Shown here one piece after another: positions 24,101 through 35,550 of a stretch of 64,000 nucleotides of DNA. The DNA lies in assembly GCA_036346355.1 (NCBI GenBank), contig JAYEVF010000027.1:1736001-1800000 (forward strand). The letters are read 5' to 3'. The translations under genes and the position numbers were made by a program. Origin of the DNA: Rhipidocladum racemiflorum (lineage: Eukaryota; Streptophyta; Magnoliopsida; Poales; Poaceae). The notes below the pieces were generated by a model. That model was given only the letters and a program-made list of their open reading frames with translations, was not told where the DNA came from and did no database searches. Numbering within the stretch: position 1 is the stretch's first letter; each line of letters starts with the position of its first letter.

Positions 24101-25282
24101 CATAACATGCTAAACATCAATTCTTACTAGGGACAAACGATGTCAGTCAAAAGACTACTTACTTTGTTTGCTGCATTTTAGTTTTAAAGCTCATCCCAAA
24201 TTCATAGGGAAACTTGACTCTCAAAATTGCAATGAGACAAACTCAAACTTGGTCATGCAAAGGAATTCTCCAAAACACTTTTCAATCTCAAAGACTCCCA
24301 CAGGAGGGAACGAAATGATCAAATAAACCTTTGCAAATAAAACCTTAGCACCAAACCCTAATCTTTCACGAAACAAGAAGGATTTTTCAAAGATGATTTC
24401 TTAAACCAGTAAAATAACGAAATCAAACACCACGTACTACTACAAAGCCACAGAACTTCAGCCCTGACAACCAGGTCTGGCACAACTCCGCAATACTCCT
24501 TTAACCTCGGAGAAAGACAAACACAGAAATAAATTGAATGCTTCTTCCCCATAAAGCAACCAACAAACTAGGCATCAAAACTGGAAAGGCAACCAAAGGA
24601 AGCGCAACACTAGACTCTTCTTCTTCGTCTTCACCCAAGGAAGACAAAACCACAAACCGCTTGTGGATCAAACCGCGAAAATCCAAGACCAAACACTTTT
24701 CTTTTGATTTCCATCGACTAAAAACAAAGAAGACCAACCAAAACCGACCGTCAGAATGGTGAAAAAAACATCCGAAGGTAACCACCATCAACTCTTCTAT
24801 TTGACTCCAGTCAACTACCCGATCAACGACAGAAAGGATAAGCACTTTTCTCCTACAGGGGTTAATAGTTCTTCGGTGATGGCGCTAACCGGCCACACCG
24901 TCAAACCTCACCCTTACTATGAAATAAGAGAGGTGGCCGAAACCCTTCGGCACCAGAACCCCACTTTATTCACCACAACAGGAACAATTCAATCATTTAT
25001 CTCATAGACATAGCAACATGCATTATCAAATGAAGCATTCAACATCATAGCTTAAATACAATATTTAAGCGTAAAGAAACGATACCCATACCCTTTCCTA
25101 CTGTGCATCCATGTGTGTCAAATTTTAGATTAGTTATACCACTTTTGCAAGTTTTAATGTAGCTATCCTATAACAAAATTTTAGTTAAGACCTAAGCCAT
25201 GTTTCTAAGTTATTCCACATCATATTTTAGTTGTACCCTATAGCATGACACTAAAAATACACATTCCAAGGACCTACAGCCC
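21181..25282. other. Non-coding interior of the LARD-like element
   Basis: About 4.1 kb, AT-rich with many A/C-rich stretches on the plus strand. The longest ORFs are about 114 aa and show no known motif (no RT FDD/YVDD, no integrase HHCC, no CCHC knuckle). I see no captured gene. Confidence 0.7.
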
Positions 25283-25294
25283 GCTCTGATACCA
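25283..25294 (-). promoter_or_regulatory. Primer-binding site, initiator Met tRNA type
   Basis: The minus strand reads TGGTATCAGAGC two bases inside the 5' LTR end. This sequence is the usual complement to the 3' end of plant initiator tRNA-Met. Confidence 0.92.
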
Positions 25295-25296
25295 AC

Positions 25297-27619
25297 TGTA
25301 ACACCCCGGCATTTAATATGCCCGAATGCAACCTAACATAGACTAAGCATCCTCTAAATACCTCAATTACAAGTAAATTACAGCAAAGGAATAAATGCTA
25401 ATACCGAAAATTTCGGCAGCATCTCCTTTGTTTTTCCATGAATCAGAGCAACAACAAAGTATCACAAGTTATATCATAATGGAAAGCATCTAAAACAGCA
25501 ATAATATGTGACATAGCAACAATATAAGTCCAGGATAAAGCATTCAACCACCTCATGAGCTAAACGAATCAAATAGTAAAACCGAGCACACAGTTAAGCA
25601 ATTCTCCAAGTTTCATGGCAATACTTTCATTATCATGACTCCAAATGATAACACAGTGTAATTTGTGTGGAGCTACATGTAGAAGTGTAGCTAAACCCTT
25701 TTTCCCGCATGCCGGTTTCATGGTACCTAAGAAAAACAACATAAACACAAGCGTGAGTTCATCACTCAGCAAGTATATTGCAATGGAACAAGAAAACACA
25801 TTCCAATACCTTCATCACCACTTTTCACATACAACATCATACACATCTCATATTCATAGTGTAAGCATATCATTGACATCATCATAAATCATCCTCATAT
25901 AATGCAATGCAATGTAATGCAATGCGATGCACATATCTCCTGGAAACTCATACCGGTATGGTTGAGTACACACCCGTCGGTGTGCACCCTCTCCCCCCTT
26001 CCATCCCGAAGATGGAGGGTGCCTACTCCTCGCTTCCGTTCACCGCGGTAAATGGAATCACGATGTAGGACTTACTCATTGGCTCTCCGGATTAGTCATA
26101 ACTTTCTCACCGACCTTCCCCGGACTAGTTATGACTTTCTCACCGCCCGGGCCATGTATCTTGCCATGTATGCAATTATGCCAACATCATGAATAACTTG
26201 TACATTAACACATGGCATCATCACATAATAAACATATTCATCATATCAATGGCAAACACTAAAGCATGGCATGTGAACATATCATATATTCAAACTTCAA
26301 TCTCAATCAATCAAACAACCTACAATCGCTATCCATTACAATACACTTGCCTCAACCACGGGCGACGAATTGGCGAGAAGTAGAAGGCCCTCCCGGGGTC
26401 ACACCACCTGCACATAGGGACCACACACTCACAATCATGCCCACAAAACAGTACGCAAACCCTCATCTACCCCGACATTGCCAACTACTCGCAATAACCA
26501 AAAACAGAGGCTCTGTCCCATCGGGACAGCAGCCTTCCAAAAGGCATAACTTGAGTTCTGGGACTCCGAATTAATTAAACGAGTACATCCTCGCGTATCT
26601 TAGGAAATTTTCCAACTTTTTCTAGGTATATGGAAAGACTGATTCGGACTCTAAAGTTGTTTAATCTACAGATTACCGTGATCTGTTCCAATCACGTCAC
26701 AGATTTTATCACGCTCGGTAAAACAGCCATAACTTTTAAACGGCTGATCGGAAATTAACGTTCTTTATACCCACTGAAAGGTATTGAAATTATCTACAAC
26801 TTCTTCAACATCCGTACGGACAGATTCGGATTCTAAATTGACGAAAACTCAAACCCTAGGTCGACTGCTCATGCTGTCCCAAAACAGAAACGTGGCAACA
26901 TCTAGATCTAATCCAAATTGCTCAATTCCAGCACCACCAATTGATCTAAAAACTTGATAAACACCCGTAGAATAGTACCTATATCAACCCCAAGGATTTT
27001 CATGGCCATACCTTTGCCCGACACACGAAAACTCCAATAGATCTCCTCGCTCCTCGCTCCTCGCTCCTCGCTCCTCGCTCCTCGGATGGATCCACGAGGA
27101 TGCAGGGGTGGTGAGGCCACCCTAGGGCAGCAAGGGGGTGGAGGAGAGGTGGTGGAGAGGAGAGGGCAAGGGGGGCGCACGGCCACCAAGGGGGGAGGGC
27201 GGCTAGGGCAAGGGGGGGCACTTGGGGCGCACAAGGGGGGCATGGGGCGTAGCAAGGGGGCAGGGGGAGCCTCTTAAGCCAGCCCAACCTGGTTTCCTAG
27301 TCCTAAATGGACTCAAACTCCATCCCACCAAAGCCCACAACCTCCCCTTTTACGCCCCAACTCCCCCGGAAAGGCCCAAAACCCCGGAAACGGACCGGAA
27401 ACGGCCCGGAACCGCTATTAACCTCCATACGCTATGGTTTTAACCTTAATTCCACATCTCATAATGTTTTTGACCTCATCATGCACCATTTATAAGGTTC
27501 CGACACTCCGTGGTGACACAACACTTCAAAAGGCCCAAAAACGAGAGTAAACCTCAAGCCGAAAGGTTTTATTCTCTAATTTCACATTCTATAATGTCAC
27601 ACCATACCGTAGTGTCACA
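25297..27619 (-). repeat. 5' LTR of the LARD-like element
   Basis: About 2323 bp, closely matching 18812-21165. It has an expanded CTCCTCG tandem run near 27050-27085 that the other LTR lacks, and the same G-rich stretch at 27105-27275. Confidence 0.92.
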
Positions 27620-27624
27620 AGCAT

Positions 27625-28200
27625 ATACCATAAGACAATCTTAGTTTATTGTTAATATATACACATAAGCTTTATTCTATATGAAAGAGTAAAAAAATAG
27701 GAGGGAGAAGAGAGCCGATTCTCATGTAAGAGCTAGCATCGCATGAAAAACAAGATATATTAGTTATGTACAAGAGAGAAGAGATAGTTATTGCACAACA
27801 TCTAGCGACAATTTTTAAAGATTGTTATTGTACAAGGAGGTTTTATTGCTTACTCTAGATGATATGGATGGCAGATAGAGTAAGTAGTGGGTTTTGTTAT
27901 TGTACTTGCTCTAATGTGATCTACTAGTAGTATGGAGTAAGTACTACTTTCTCCCGTCAAAACGTGCGGTTTTGGACATCGATGCTAATTTTAATATACA
28001 ACTTTAGCCACTATTTTTTATTATTATTATTATTATATATATATATATAAACCAAATTATAATTATAATTACCTTTTGGGATATGGAATTATTTTTTGGG
28101 ATAAATTACATGTATAAAAGTACCTTTGGAGATAAATTACCTTTCTGAAAATTTGACCGTACTTATCCTAAAAAGGTATATTTTTGTGTTTAAAGGGTGT
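27625..28200. other. MULE-B remainder right of the LTR insertion
   Basis: AT-rich non-coding DNA with a TTA/TA simple repeat at about 28017-28050. No gene relic is recognised. Confidence 0.5.
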
Positions 28201-28214
28201 ACTTAGGTTACTAG

Positions 28215-28480
28215 GATGGGCGATAGCATATTCCATGTAAGAGTGAAAAAGAATGCTCCGGCCAATCCTCGCAAGGCGATGCGGCGAGAGAACTGCGAGC
28301 ACCTGCAGCGCTCGGCGTGTCTTCTGAGCGCTGCGGCGCTTAGCTCTTCTTGCATGTGACCTGCAGCGATACTCCTTCGCTGCACCTTGCGATCCACAGG
28401 CCAATTCGCCAAATAAGCGTCGGCTGCCGGCTAATTACGAAAAAGCGATCGATACTTGGCGCTACAATGGTTAAAATTTC
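28215..28480. repeat. Right terminal inverted repeat of MULE-B
   Basis: Inverse complement of 13682-13925, ending GGTTAAAATTTC followed by the target duplication GTTTATTGC. ORFs here on the minus strand have counterparts in the left repeat only as shared sequence, not as a recognised protein. Confidence 0.85.
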
Positions 28481-28489
28481 GTTTATTGC

Positions 28490-28827
28490 TCATGTTTAAA
28501 AAAACATTTGACCCTTAAAAAAATCCTGTCTTCTTACAGGTGAATGCTTTGAGCAGTAGTACATGAAGAAAGCAAATTAAGCTTGGTTGTCAACCTAGTT
28601 GAACCGTCACCGGTGAATCAAACAGACGGTAGGAATCAACTGTGTAGAACCGCCATCTTTACGTAGTAAATGTATCAAGAGTCGTGGGAGATACGATTAA
28701 GAAAGGGGCTTTTATCTTTACACACTTTCTCTTGTCGAAAGTAATGCATACTGCCTCGAGATCACCTCTGATCCTACAAGAAAAGAATAGAGACATTCTT
28801 GTGTATGTGGACTACCTAGTTCATATT
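28490..28827. other. Unassigned flank between MULE-B and a MITE
   Basis: About 340 bp of unique-looking DNA. No gene or repeat recognised. Confidence 0.4.
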
Positions 28828-29384
28828 GGGCTGTTTGGTTGCCTTCTCAACTCAGCCAGGCTGTATGAGTAGAGCTAGACTGGTGGGAACCAGGCTGAGT
28901 GGATGCAAGAGATGCTGTTTGGTTGATTGTATGAGCTGATGCATGCTGAGAAGAGATGTTGTTTGGTTGATTGTATGAGTTGGTGCAGGCTGAGAAAATT
29001 CAAATTACTGAAAAATAAAAATTTATTTTTAAAAAATTTATATAACAAGTGTGGTCTAGTTCTGTTCGAAAAAATGTCAAGAACGCATAGCTGAAATTGG
29101 TTCGGTGATCAGAAATTGTTATCAAAAGATATTACAAAAAATAGATGGAAAATATATTGCATGTTTGATGATGTCATCATGCATGCATTATCAGTGAGAG
29201 GCAATCGCATGGAGGCGAGCCTGGCTCCCGAGGATCTGGCCGGTCTGGCGTTTCCCACGGGCCAGGCTGCAAGGGCTGTGTTGCTTGTGCAGAGTCAGGT
29301 TAGGATGTCCATGCAAGCAACCAAACAGCAGTATCTTGCATCCACAGAGCTAAATTTCTATAGATACAGGTAGCCAAACAGCCC
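28828..29384. mobile_element. MITE with GGGCTGTTTGG termini
   Basis: The left end is GGGCTGTTTGGTTGCC and the right end, inverse complement, GGGCTGTTTGGCTACC. Length about 557 bp, no ORF of note. GTTTGGTTGATTGTATGAG is repeated internally near 28918 and 28969. The flanks (ATT left, GAA right) could be worn copies of a TTA/TAA duplication but do not match exactly, so superfamily (PIF/Tourist-like or hAT-like) is open. Confidence 0.75.
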
Positions 29385-29477
29385 GAAGACGATGCGACGT
29401 TGTTCCACTTGACACCATAAGCCGGAAAGTCAGGACCTTTAGCCCTTGGCCCCTTGCTTCTCCCTTTCGCTCAGAAG

Positions 29478-29835
29478 GAATTTTTTTTTAAATAATACTT
29501 TTTTTTTAAATCAAATTGCGTTTTTAATATACGGAATAAAAAATTTGCAAAAATAATGTGCCGTCGCCAAACGGTATGGCGAACACCCTATTTTCGCCGA
29601 ACCGTCTGGCGAATACCCTATTTTCGCCACACGGTTCGGCGAAAATAGGCTAATTGCGCTATTAATTGTTCAGAAACATGGGTTAGGCTATTTTCGCCAG
29701 ACGGTTCGGCGAAAATAGGGTATTCGCCAGACCGTTCGGCGAAAATAGGTAGTCGCCATACTATACGGCGAAAATATATAGTTCGCCAAGCCGTATGGCG
29801 AAAATAGGTAGTCGCCAAGCCGTACGGCGAAAATG
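29478..29835. repeat. Left terminal inverted repeat of MULE-C
   Basis: Outer AT-rich 90 bp (includes TTTAATATACGGAATAAAA), then an array of palindromes of the form TTCGCC(N)9GGCGAA separated by AATAGGGTA-like spacers. Collinear with the inverse complement of 36340-36647. Confidence 0.9.
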
Positions 29836-29918
29836 TATAAAATATGGAATAAAATAATTATACCACATGCATATAGTGTTGGATGTTCCATTTATGCAAA
29901 AATATGTAGGTATCGTAC

Positions 29919-30790
29919 CATATTATGGAAAAATATTTCATCTACGCCTTTGTTCACTTTGCAAAAATATCTGCGGCTGTAAAATGTCACGTTCGAATGT
30001 ATTTTTGGCACGAATACCGCATATTTGCTCTTTGATATATGGAGTACCATATTATGGGAAAATTTTTCATCTACGCCTTTGTCCACTACAAAAATATACC
30101 GCCACAATAACCCTAAGTACTATTGTCAACAATAACTTTTAAGCCTTTTCACTGTAAAATGTCTCGTTCGAATGTATTTTTCACGAATACATGATTTGTT
30201 CTTTGATATATGGACTACCATATTATGGAAAAAATTTTCATCTACGCCTTTGTCCACTACAAAAATATACCGCCACAATAACCCTAAGTACTATTGTCAA
30301 CAATAACTTTTAAGCCTTTTAGTGACTGTAAAATGTCTCGTTCGAATGTATTTTTCGGCACGAATACCGCAGATTTGCTCTTTGATATATGGACTTCCAT
30401 ATTATGGGAAAATTTTTCATCTACGCCTTTGTCCACTACAAAAATATACCGCCACATAACCCTAAGTACTATTGTCAACAATAACTTTTAAGCCTTTTTG
30501 ACTGTAAAATGTCTCGCTCGAATGTATTTTCCTAAGCACGAATACATGATTTGCTCTTTGATATATGGACTACCATATTATGGAAAAATTTTTCATCTAC
30601 GTCTTTGTTCACTACAAAAATATACCGCCACAATAACCCTAAGTACTATTGTCAACAATAACTTTTAGGCCTTTTAAATGACTGTAAAATGTCTCGTTCG
30701 AATGTATTTTTCAGCACGAATACCATGATTTGCTCTTTGATATATGGACTTCCATATTATGGGAAAATTTTTCATCTACGCCGTTGTTTA
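29919..30790. repeat. Tandem array of a 170-180 bp unit inside MULE-C
   Basis: About five units, landmark CCATATTATGGGAAAA at roughly 29919, 30047, 30218, 30398, 30570 and 30749. Each unit includes TCATCTACGCCTTTGTCC, TATACCGCCACA, CCCTAAGTACTATTGTCAAC and AAAATGTCTCGTTCGAATGT. The first interval is shorter (about 128 bp). Lies 3' of the GRF gene. MULE-B has a faint similar stretch near 16230-16390. Confidence 0.88.
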
Positions 30791-30859
30791 CGCTGATAGA
30801 ATTAAATGGTAAGACATAATATGAGAAAGGACAATAACAAAAGCATGTAGATGCAACCG

Positions 30860-31827
30860 GCAATCTTAGTACGCAAACTCAACCTTAGTAATGCAGCGGA
30901 TACAACGGATATTAAAGCAGTGATGGCATTGCTAGGAGAAGTGCCAATAACATCGATTGTAATGGTGGAACAAGTGATCGTTCGCCTATGTTCGTAGAGT
31001 GGGAATGATGCCATACATTTTCTACATATTACATCACTGTCAATCTTGTGCGATTTGTTCTCGGACACCGCTCAATCTCTCTTATGAAAGAGCTCCATGG
31101 CCGTCTGCGATGCTCCCATTTGTCGCCGAATGGGTAGCCTATGCCATACGTCTCCTGGGTGTAAGAAGTAACTTGTTTGTGTGCATTCTGCGAGTCCTGC
31201 CCTCCCATATGGGCATGGCTTCCCGATTTCGGCGCCCCTATGTTAATACCACCGGGGTTGCCGGATGGCCTTTGTAATGCGTCAAGGATTTGTTGCGTCG
31301 CGGACCTCGGCCATTGCTTCTTATCCAGTACCATTCGAGAGGGCGAACCCTCTTGCCCTTAGGAGACTTGCCGAGACGCCTCCTCTGTTTTGGCTCGCAC
31401 TCCACGATATGGTCCAGAGGTGTGTGTTGGGCTTCTTGTTGTACAACCGAAACGTGCCACTGCGATCAATGCAAGATGCCCGTTGTGGTGGTTGGAGAAT
31501 ACCGTTTGCGTGCTCGGTCCGGCTTTTACGGGAGGTAGTAGCACCACGGCGAGGTTGCTCTCCCGGTTATCAAATACGGGAAGTTTGAGATGTGGGTGGT
31601 ACGTCTCGGGTCCACCAGTTGAAGTACCACACCATGCATCCTCGGACAAAGGGCACCTGGTAGAATCTTCTATCCGCTAGATCCTCGTCGCCGGTATCTA
31701 CCACCGCCTGGAGGCCGTGGTCGCACTGATTCCTGGCTTTGCGTTGGCCCTGAGGAGGATTTTCTTGCCTTGACTTGAGCCATTTTGCAAATCGGTAGTC
31801 CGTGGGCTCGCCGCCATCCGCCTGCAC
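30860..31827 (-). pseudogene. GRF zinc-finger protein gene relic, MULE-C
   Basis: Reading leftward, the block at 31827-31570 has AKWLKSRQENPPQG, CDHGLQAVVDT, DLADRRFYQVP and, with the ligand Cys retained, GCMVWYFNWW. Then YHPHLKLPVFDN, HIVECEPKQRRRL (another frame), GINIGAPKSGSHA, YGIGYPFGDKWEH, FIREIERCPRTN and finally CRKCMASFPLYEHR near 30990. All match MULE-B in the same order, so this is the same gene. Finger 1 is missing and frames change several times. At the second GRF motif the RFYRCP Cys of MULE-B is Val here, so both copies have lost a different ligand. Confidence 0.75.
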
Positions 31828-31849
31828 TGCAACAATTGAAAGAGTGTGA

Positions 31850-32420
31850 TATCACGTTAATGCTATGCAAAGCTGGAGTAACATAGTAATATGTACAATC
31901 ACTAACCTCGGCTGTGCCAACCACCTCCTCAATGGCCCGTGCTTCGTGCCTACCGGTATCTCAGGTCTATCTCCGCGACCCCGTGGCGCAGAAGAAGTCC
32001 GCGTCCCACCCAGAGGAGCCCGAGGGGCCGATCGCTGCCGGCGATCGGCAATCCAGTTGAGCATGGCGGCGTCCTGCGGCGTCACCGTCATCTCCCGACA
32101 GGCGGTGAAAAGTGTGCGTCTCCGGCCTCGGCCGACCAAACACGCTAACGGCCGAGTGGTCGTGACGGAAACGCCCGCGGCCGTGCGGGTCGTCACCACT
32201 GTGCCTGAAATTCGTGCTCGGCGGGCTCGTCGGTGAACCCTCCACCATGCGGACTAAGCGGAAGCGGCCGACGCGTGCAAGCCTAACGAAGAACCACGAG
32301 TTGAATGAATTGAATGTAATGAACACTAATTGTATGCGAACAATGGAACATGTACAAATCACTTAACGAACCTGGTGTGGAAGCGGCGTCAACGCACCAT
32401 GCCTTGTTAGGCACACGAAT
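31850..32420 (-). pseudogene. N-terminal PMD gene fragment, MULE-C
   Basis: The block at 32270-32230 (VGRFRLVRMVEGS) and the block at 32130-32095 (GRPRPETHTFHRL) continue in another frame as CREMTVTPQDAAMLNWI. These match the PMD core of MULE-A. Everything after the first PMD third is absent; the GRF gene block follows within about 100 bp. A deletion therefore removed the PMD C-terminus and GRF finger 1. Confidence 0.65.
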
Positions 32421-32589
32421 CCGCGATAAGGGTAACTTGTCATTCCCCTGCATGCGTGTGGACGTGCGCACGGATTGCCGCGCATCAAGGCGAGGAGTCC
32501 AGGAATGAGTCGACTGCTCCATCCCTGCACATAGAAATGTTTCAACATAAATCATACTACACAACGTCACGGCAAGCACGACATATGTG

Positions 32590-32850
32590 AATAAAAGTAC
32601 ACAACGTATAATAATAAAAGACATGAGGGTTGAACATAAATAAAGGTACACAACATGTGACAAACACAACATATCCGAATAAAAGACACAACATATATGA
32701 ATAAAAGACAACCAATCACGCTCAATATTACAATACATATATGTATAAAAGACATAAGGGTGAACATAAATAAAAGTACACAACATGTGAGAGACACAAC
32801 ATACATGAATAAAAGACACCCAATCGCGTCAATATTACAATAAAAACATC
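32590..32850. repeat. Tandem duplication rich in ATAAAAGACACAAC motifs
   Basis: Two imperfect units of roughly 120-130 bp containing AAAGTACACAACATGTGA, CATGAATAAAAGACA and CAATATTACAATA. Located between transposase and PMD relics of MULE-C. It generates cysteine/tyrosine-rich minus-strand ORFs that are not credible genes. Confidence 0.75.
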
Positions 32851-32924
32851 TAACGTGCATATAATAACATATTTCGATACATAGCCACCACCACTTTCGT
32901 AACATACACCCTCGTGCCTTTGGT

Positions 32925-35550
32925 TTGCCTTGTGACCATACTCGCCTTTTCGTAACACCTCCTAAGAGGGCCACCCACTTCAGATTCATCCATGTCGTTG
33001 CGAATGCGCCTAGTCTGTGGGCGACCAGATCGCCCTTCCGCACACCTCCGCAAGGTTGGATCCGCAAACAGATGCCCTCATCTCTGTTAATCGCGGTGAA
33101 ATCACCGTGTGCCACGAAAACCACGAAACTCACCCGACCAGATATGGACAACATGATCCTTCAAGTAGAAAGGGGACATGTATTGCGGCGTGTTCATCCC
33201 AATTTGCCCACAAGCAGCCATCACGTGTGAGCAAGGAATATGGAGAAGTCTTGGCTTATTGCATTTGCATTCACACCATCCGGATGCCCCTTGGCCTAGA
33301 TTAACCTCGTCGCGTAATAACCGTGTGTCGGTTCCCAATCCCCTTTTGCACCGAAGAGTCACCTCGGCGGTATTCGGTGACCCGTAGCTACGCACCATAT
33401 CTTTCTTGAGCTTTCATGGTTCGTTCCTCCATATAGGTCATCATCCGCGAACAATACGGCGTTTGCAATGTGGAGGCATGAAGTACCGCTTCCATGCCTT
33501 TTGGTAGTAGCTAACGATGCCGTGCAACATGCCTTCAAGGATGGCCACAAGCGGAAGCGGACGGAGGCCTCGGATGACCCAATTGTAAACCTCGGCTATG
33601 TTCGTTGTCATCACGCCAAACCTGTTCAACGCATAAAAGCGATTTAGAGCAACAGCCAAATTGTTTAGCTGTTTTGATATTTTAATGTACCATACTAACC
33701 TGGCGCCTCCGGTGTCATGGAGCAATGCCCACTTCTCTAGAGGCTCGGCCTCTATCCGATCTGAGAAACACTTAATGTTCCTTGACGTTCGTCTCCTCAT
33801 ATTAGGAGGATCGAGCTCCCCAAGGGTGTTAGCCTTTTGGGTGGACATTCGTTCGGCGTAGGTGGTTGCTTCTTCATCTCTTCGATATGCGCCTTGGTGT
33901 GCTTATCCAACTTCGGCAAATAGCGCGTTGAACTTACGTGCACGATTACGCTTGCATAACCTCTTAAGCAGATTCATCGCTTTCTTGCTTTTGAACCGCT
34001 GAAGAAATTGGCACCCAAATGTCTCACGCACCACACTGCTGCAGTCGAGGCCACGAAAATGGTTCATCTCGGTCCTCCTGTAGAGTCTTGATTGCCGAGA
34101 GGATACCTTTGTGACGATCATGAATGATGCACATGTTTGGGCGATCACCAACTACCCCACCTTCGGATGTCCGAAAAACCACGGCCGACTATCCCGATTC
34201 TCACCCTCAACAAAAGCAAAGGCCAATGGAAGTATGTGGTTGTTCGTGATCAATTGCAATGGCTGTTAGAATCTGCCCCTTGTATTTTCCAAATCAAAAA
34301 TGTGCCATCAACACAAAGCAATGGACGACGATGCACGAATGACGCAATGCAAGGCCCCAATGAAAAGAAAGCACGACGAAATGTACAGATCCCATTTGCA
34401 TACGCCGCTTTCTTTGAAAGCGGTGTATGTGCCAGATTGGTTTGCTTCAAGATTTCAAGCACACGAGGTAGGTTGCAATACGATGCCTCGTATGTGCCAA
34501 ACCTCTTCTCTAATGCTTTACGCCGCACGCCAGGCCATGGAGTAGCTTATCGATACTTAAATGTTCGTAACATTGCTTTACGAATATCTGAACACTCGAT
34601 ATCCCGCTTCTCAATGATTTCATTAAACATCACGGCTATTACAGTAGCATTCAAGTTACGGTGTTTGACAAGAACATTTTCTAGTCTGCATGTGTGCTCG
34701 CTCCACTCTTGATGCAATCCAATATGTCTCACACTTCGGCTTGTATGCATGTACTTTAAATTCACAACCATCGATTCGCACTTCACCGTGTACTTATCTG
34801 GGCTAGACAGGACAACCCGAAACTCTCTTTGCGGCGATAGTGCCCACAAGCTCACCGCCAACTTCAATTCTGAATTGTTCGGAACATTTGATTCAGCCGA
34901 ATGGCACCAGTACCATACTCACAATGCGAAGTCATGGCCCCACAAAGCTTCCATACCCGCTTTGTTCCGCTGTTCCATTCATCGAGGATGGGTACCTCCG
35001 AGACGAGTGCTACCATGCATTTCATCATCTTCTTCCCGGTCATCATCTTCGCCGATGGTATCGATCGGGTCCAACATTTCGGCTTCCTCTTACGTCGCCA
35101 TGCGGTCGTCTCGTTCAATTGATCTACAAGTTGATCGATATCCTCCCCTTCATCGGCCCAGGCCTTCTGCGCTTGCCGCATCCATGTGATCATCATTCCT
35201 CGCCGCTCAGCTCAACCGACACCAGGCCGAACTTGTTCACCATGGCCGATGTCTTTGCTCGCTCACACCAAAGAGTACTCACCTCTTCCCTAGGGCAAGC
35301 TTGCACCAAAGATCACACAATCGAGGCCGATCCCTTGCACCATCTTAACCATTTACGCCACAACCGTGTTCGATCTCTCGTCTTCAACTCCCACACACCG
35401 GGTCACCCTTGCTCTGGCGTGTATACGATTTGGATGCTAATGAATAAACACTTGGATCCAGGGAAAAAATTGGGTCAACCAAAGTTTTATATCACGAATG
35501 CTAACGATGTCGGGGACAAGTGCTCGGCCATGGTGACCGCAGCGGCTTAA
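32925..35550 (-). pseudogene. MuDR-type (MULE) transposase relic, MULE-C
   Basis: Reading leftward, the N-terminus near 35610-35550 reads FRVYYGDGEV. A degenerate acidic linker follows, then the MuDR-like region with YTVKCES and HTCRLENV (34867-34650) and KALEKRFGTYEASYCNL (34525). First Asp is in LLCVDGTFL (34330), second in MCIIHDRHKGILSAI (34140). Then come NIKCFSDRI and EVYNWVIRGLR (33780-33570), SWIM finger CECKCNKPRLLHIPCSHV (33290-33220) and tail RPQTRRIRNDMDE (33020). Frames change repeatedly, and a short intron-like or inserted stretch splits 33700-33610. Nearly all landmark motifs survive, so decay is moderate. It is closely related to MULE-A. Confidence 0.87.

Larger units (their letters stand above)
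18812..27619 (-). mobile_element. Complete non-coding LTR retrotransposon (LARD-like), nested in MULE-B
   Basis: Two long direct repeats (18812-21165 and 25297-27619) start TGTAACACCCCGG and end GTAGTGTCACA. The 5-bp duplication AGCAT flanks both sides (18807-18811 and 27620-27624). A primer-binding site complementary to initiator Met tRNA lies inside the right LTR, and a polypurine tract inside the left LTR, so transcription would run on the minus strand. The 4.1-kb interior has no gag, protease, integrase or reverse transcriptase that I can see. This fits a large retrotransposon derivative needing enzymes in trans. LTRs differ by scattered substitutions and a few short indels. Confidence 0.93.
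13682..28480 (+). mobile_element. MULE-B, complete ends, interrupted by an LTR retrotransposon
   Basis: The left end is GAAATTTTAACCATTGTAGC and the right end its inverse complement. The 9-bp direct duplication GTTTATTGC lies immediately outside both ends (13673-13681 and 28481-28489), the hallmark of Mutator-like elements. A nested LTR element with its own AGCAT duplication occupies 18812-27619, so the MULE itself is about 6.0 kb. The left part carries PMD and GRF gene relics on the plus strand and a short transposase C-terminal relic on the minus strand. The transposase core is absent. Confidence 0.85.

Noticed and set aside
29919..30790. Possible CRISPR-like array
   Set aside because: Whole units of 170-180 bp repeat with no short repeat/unique spacer structure, and the context is a plant transposon.
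32283..33154. Cys/Tyr-rich minus-strand ORFs of 178-195 aa
   Set aside because: They come from the tandem ACACAAC/ATAAAAG repeat region between transposase and PMD relics.
34840..35550. 236-residue plus-strand ORF
   Set aside because: It is antisense to the N-terminal part of the MULE-C transposase, and its residues match no family.
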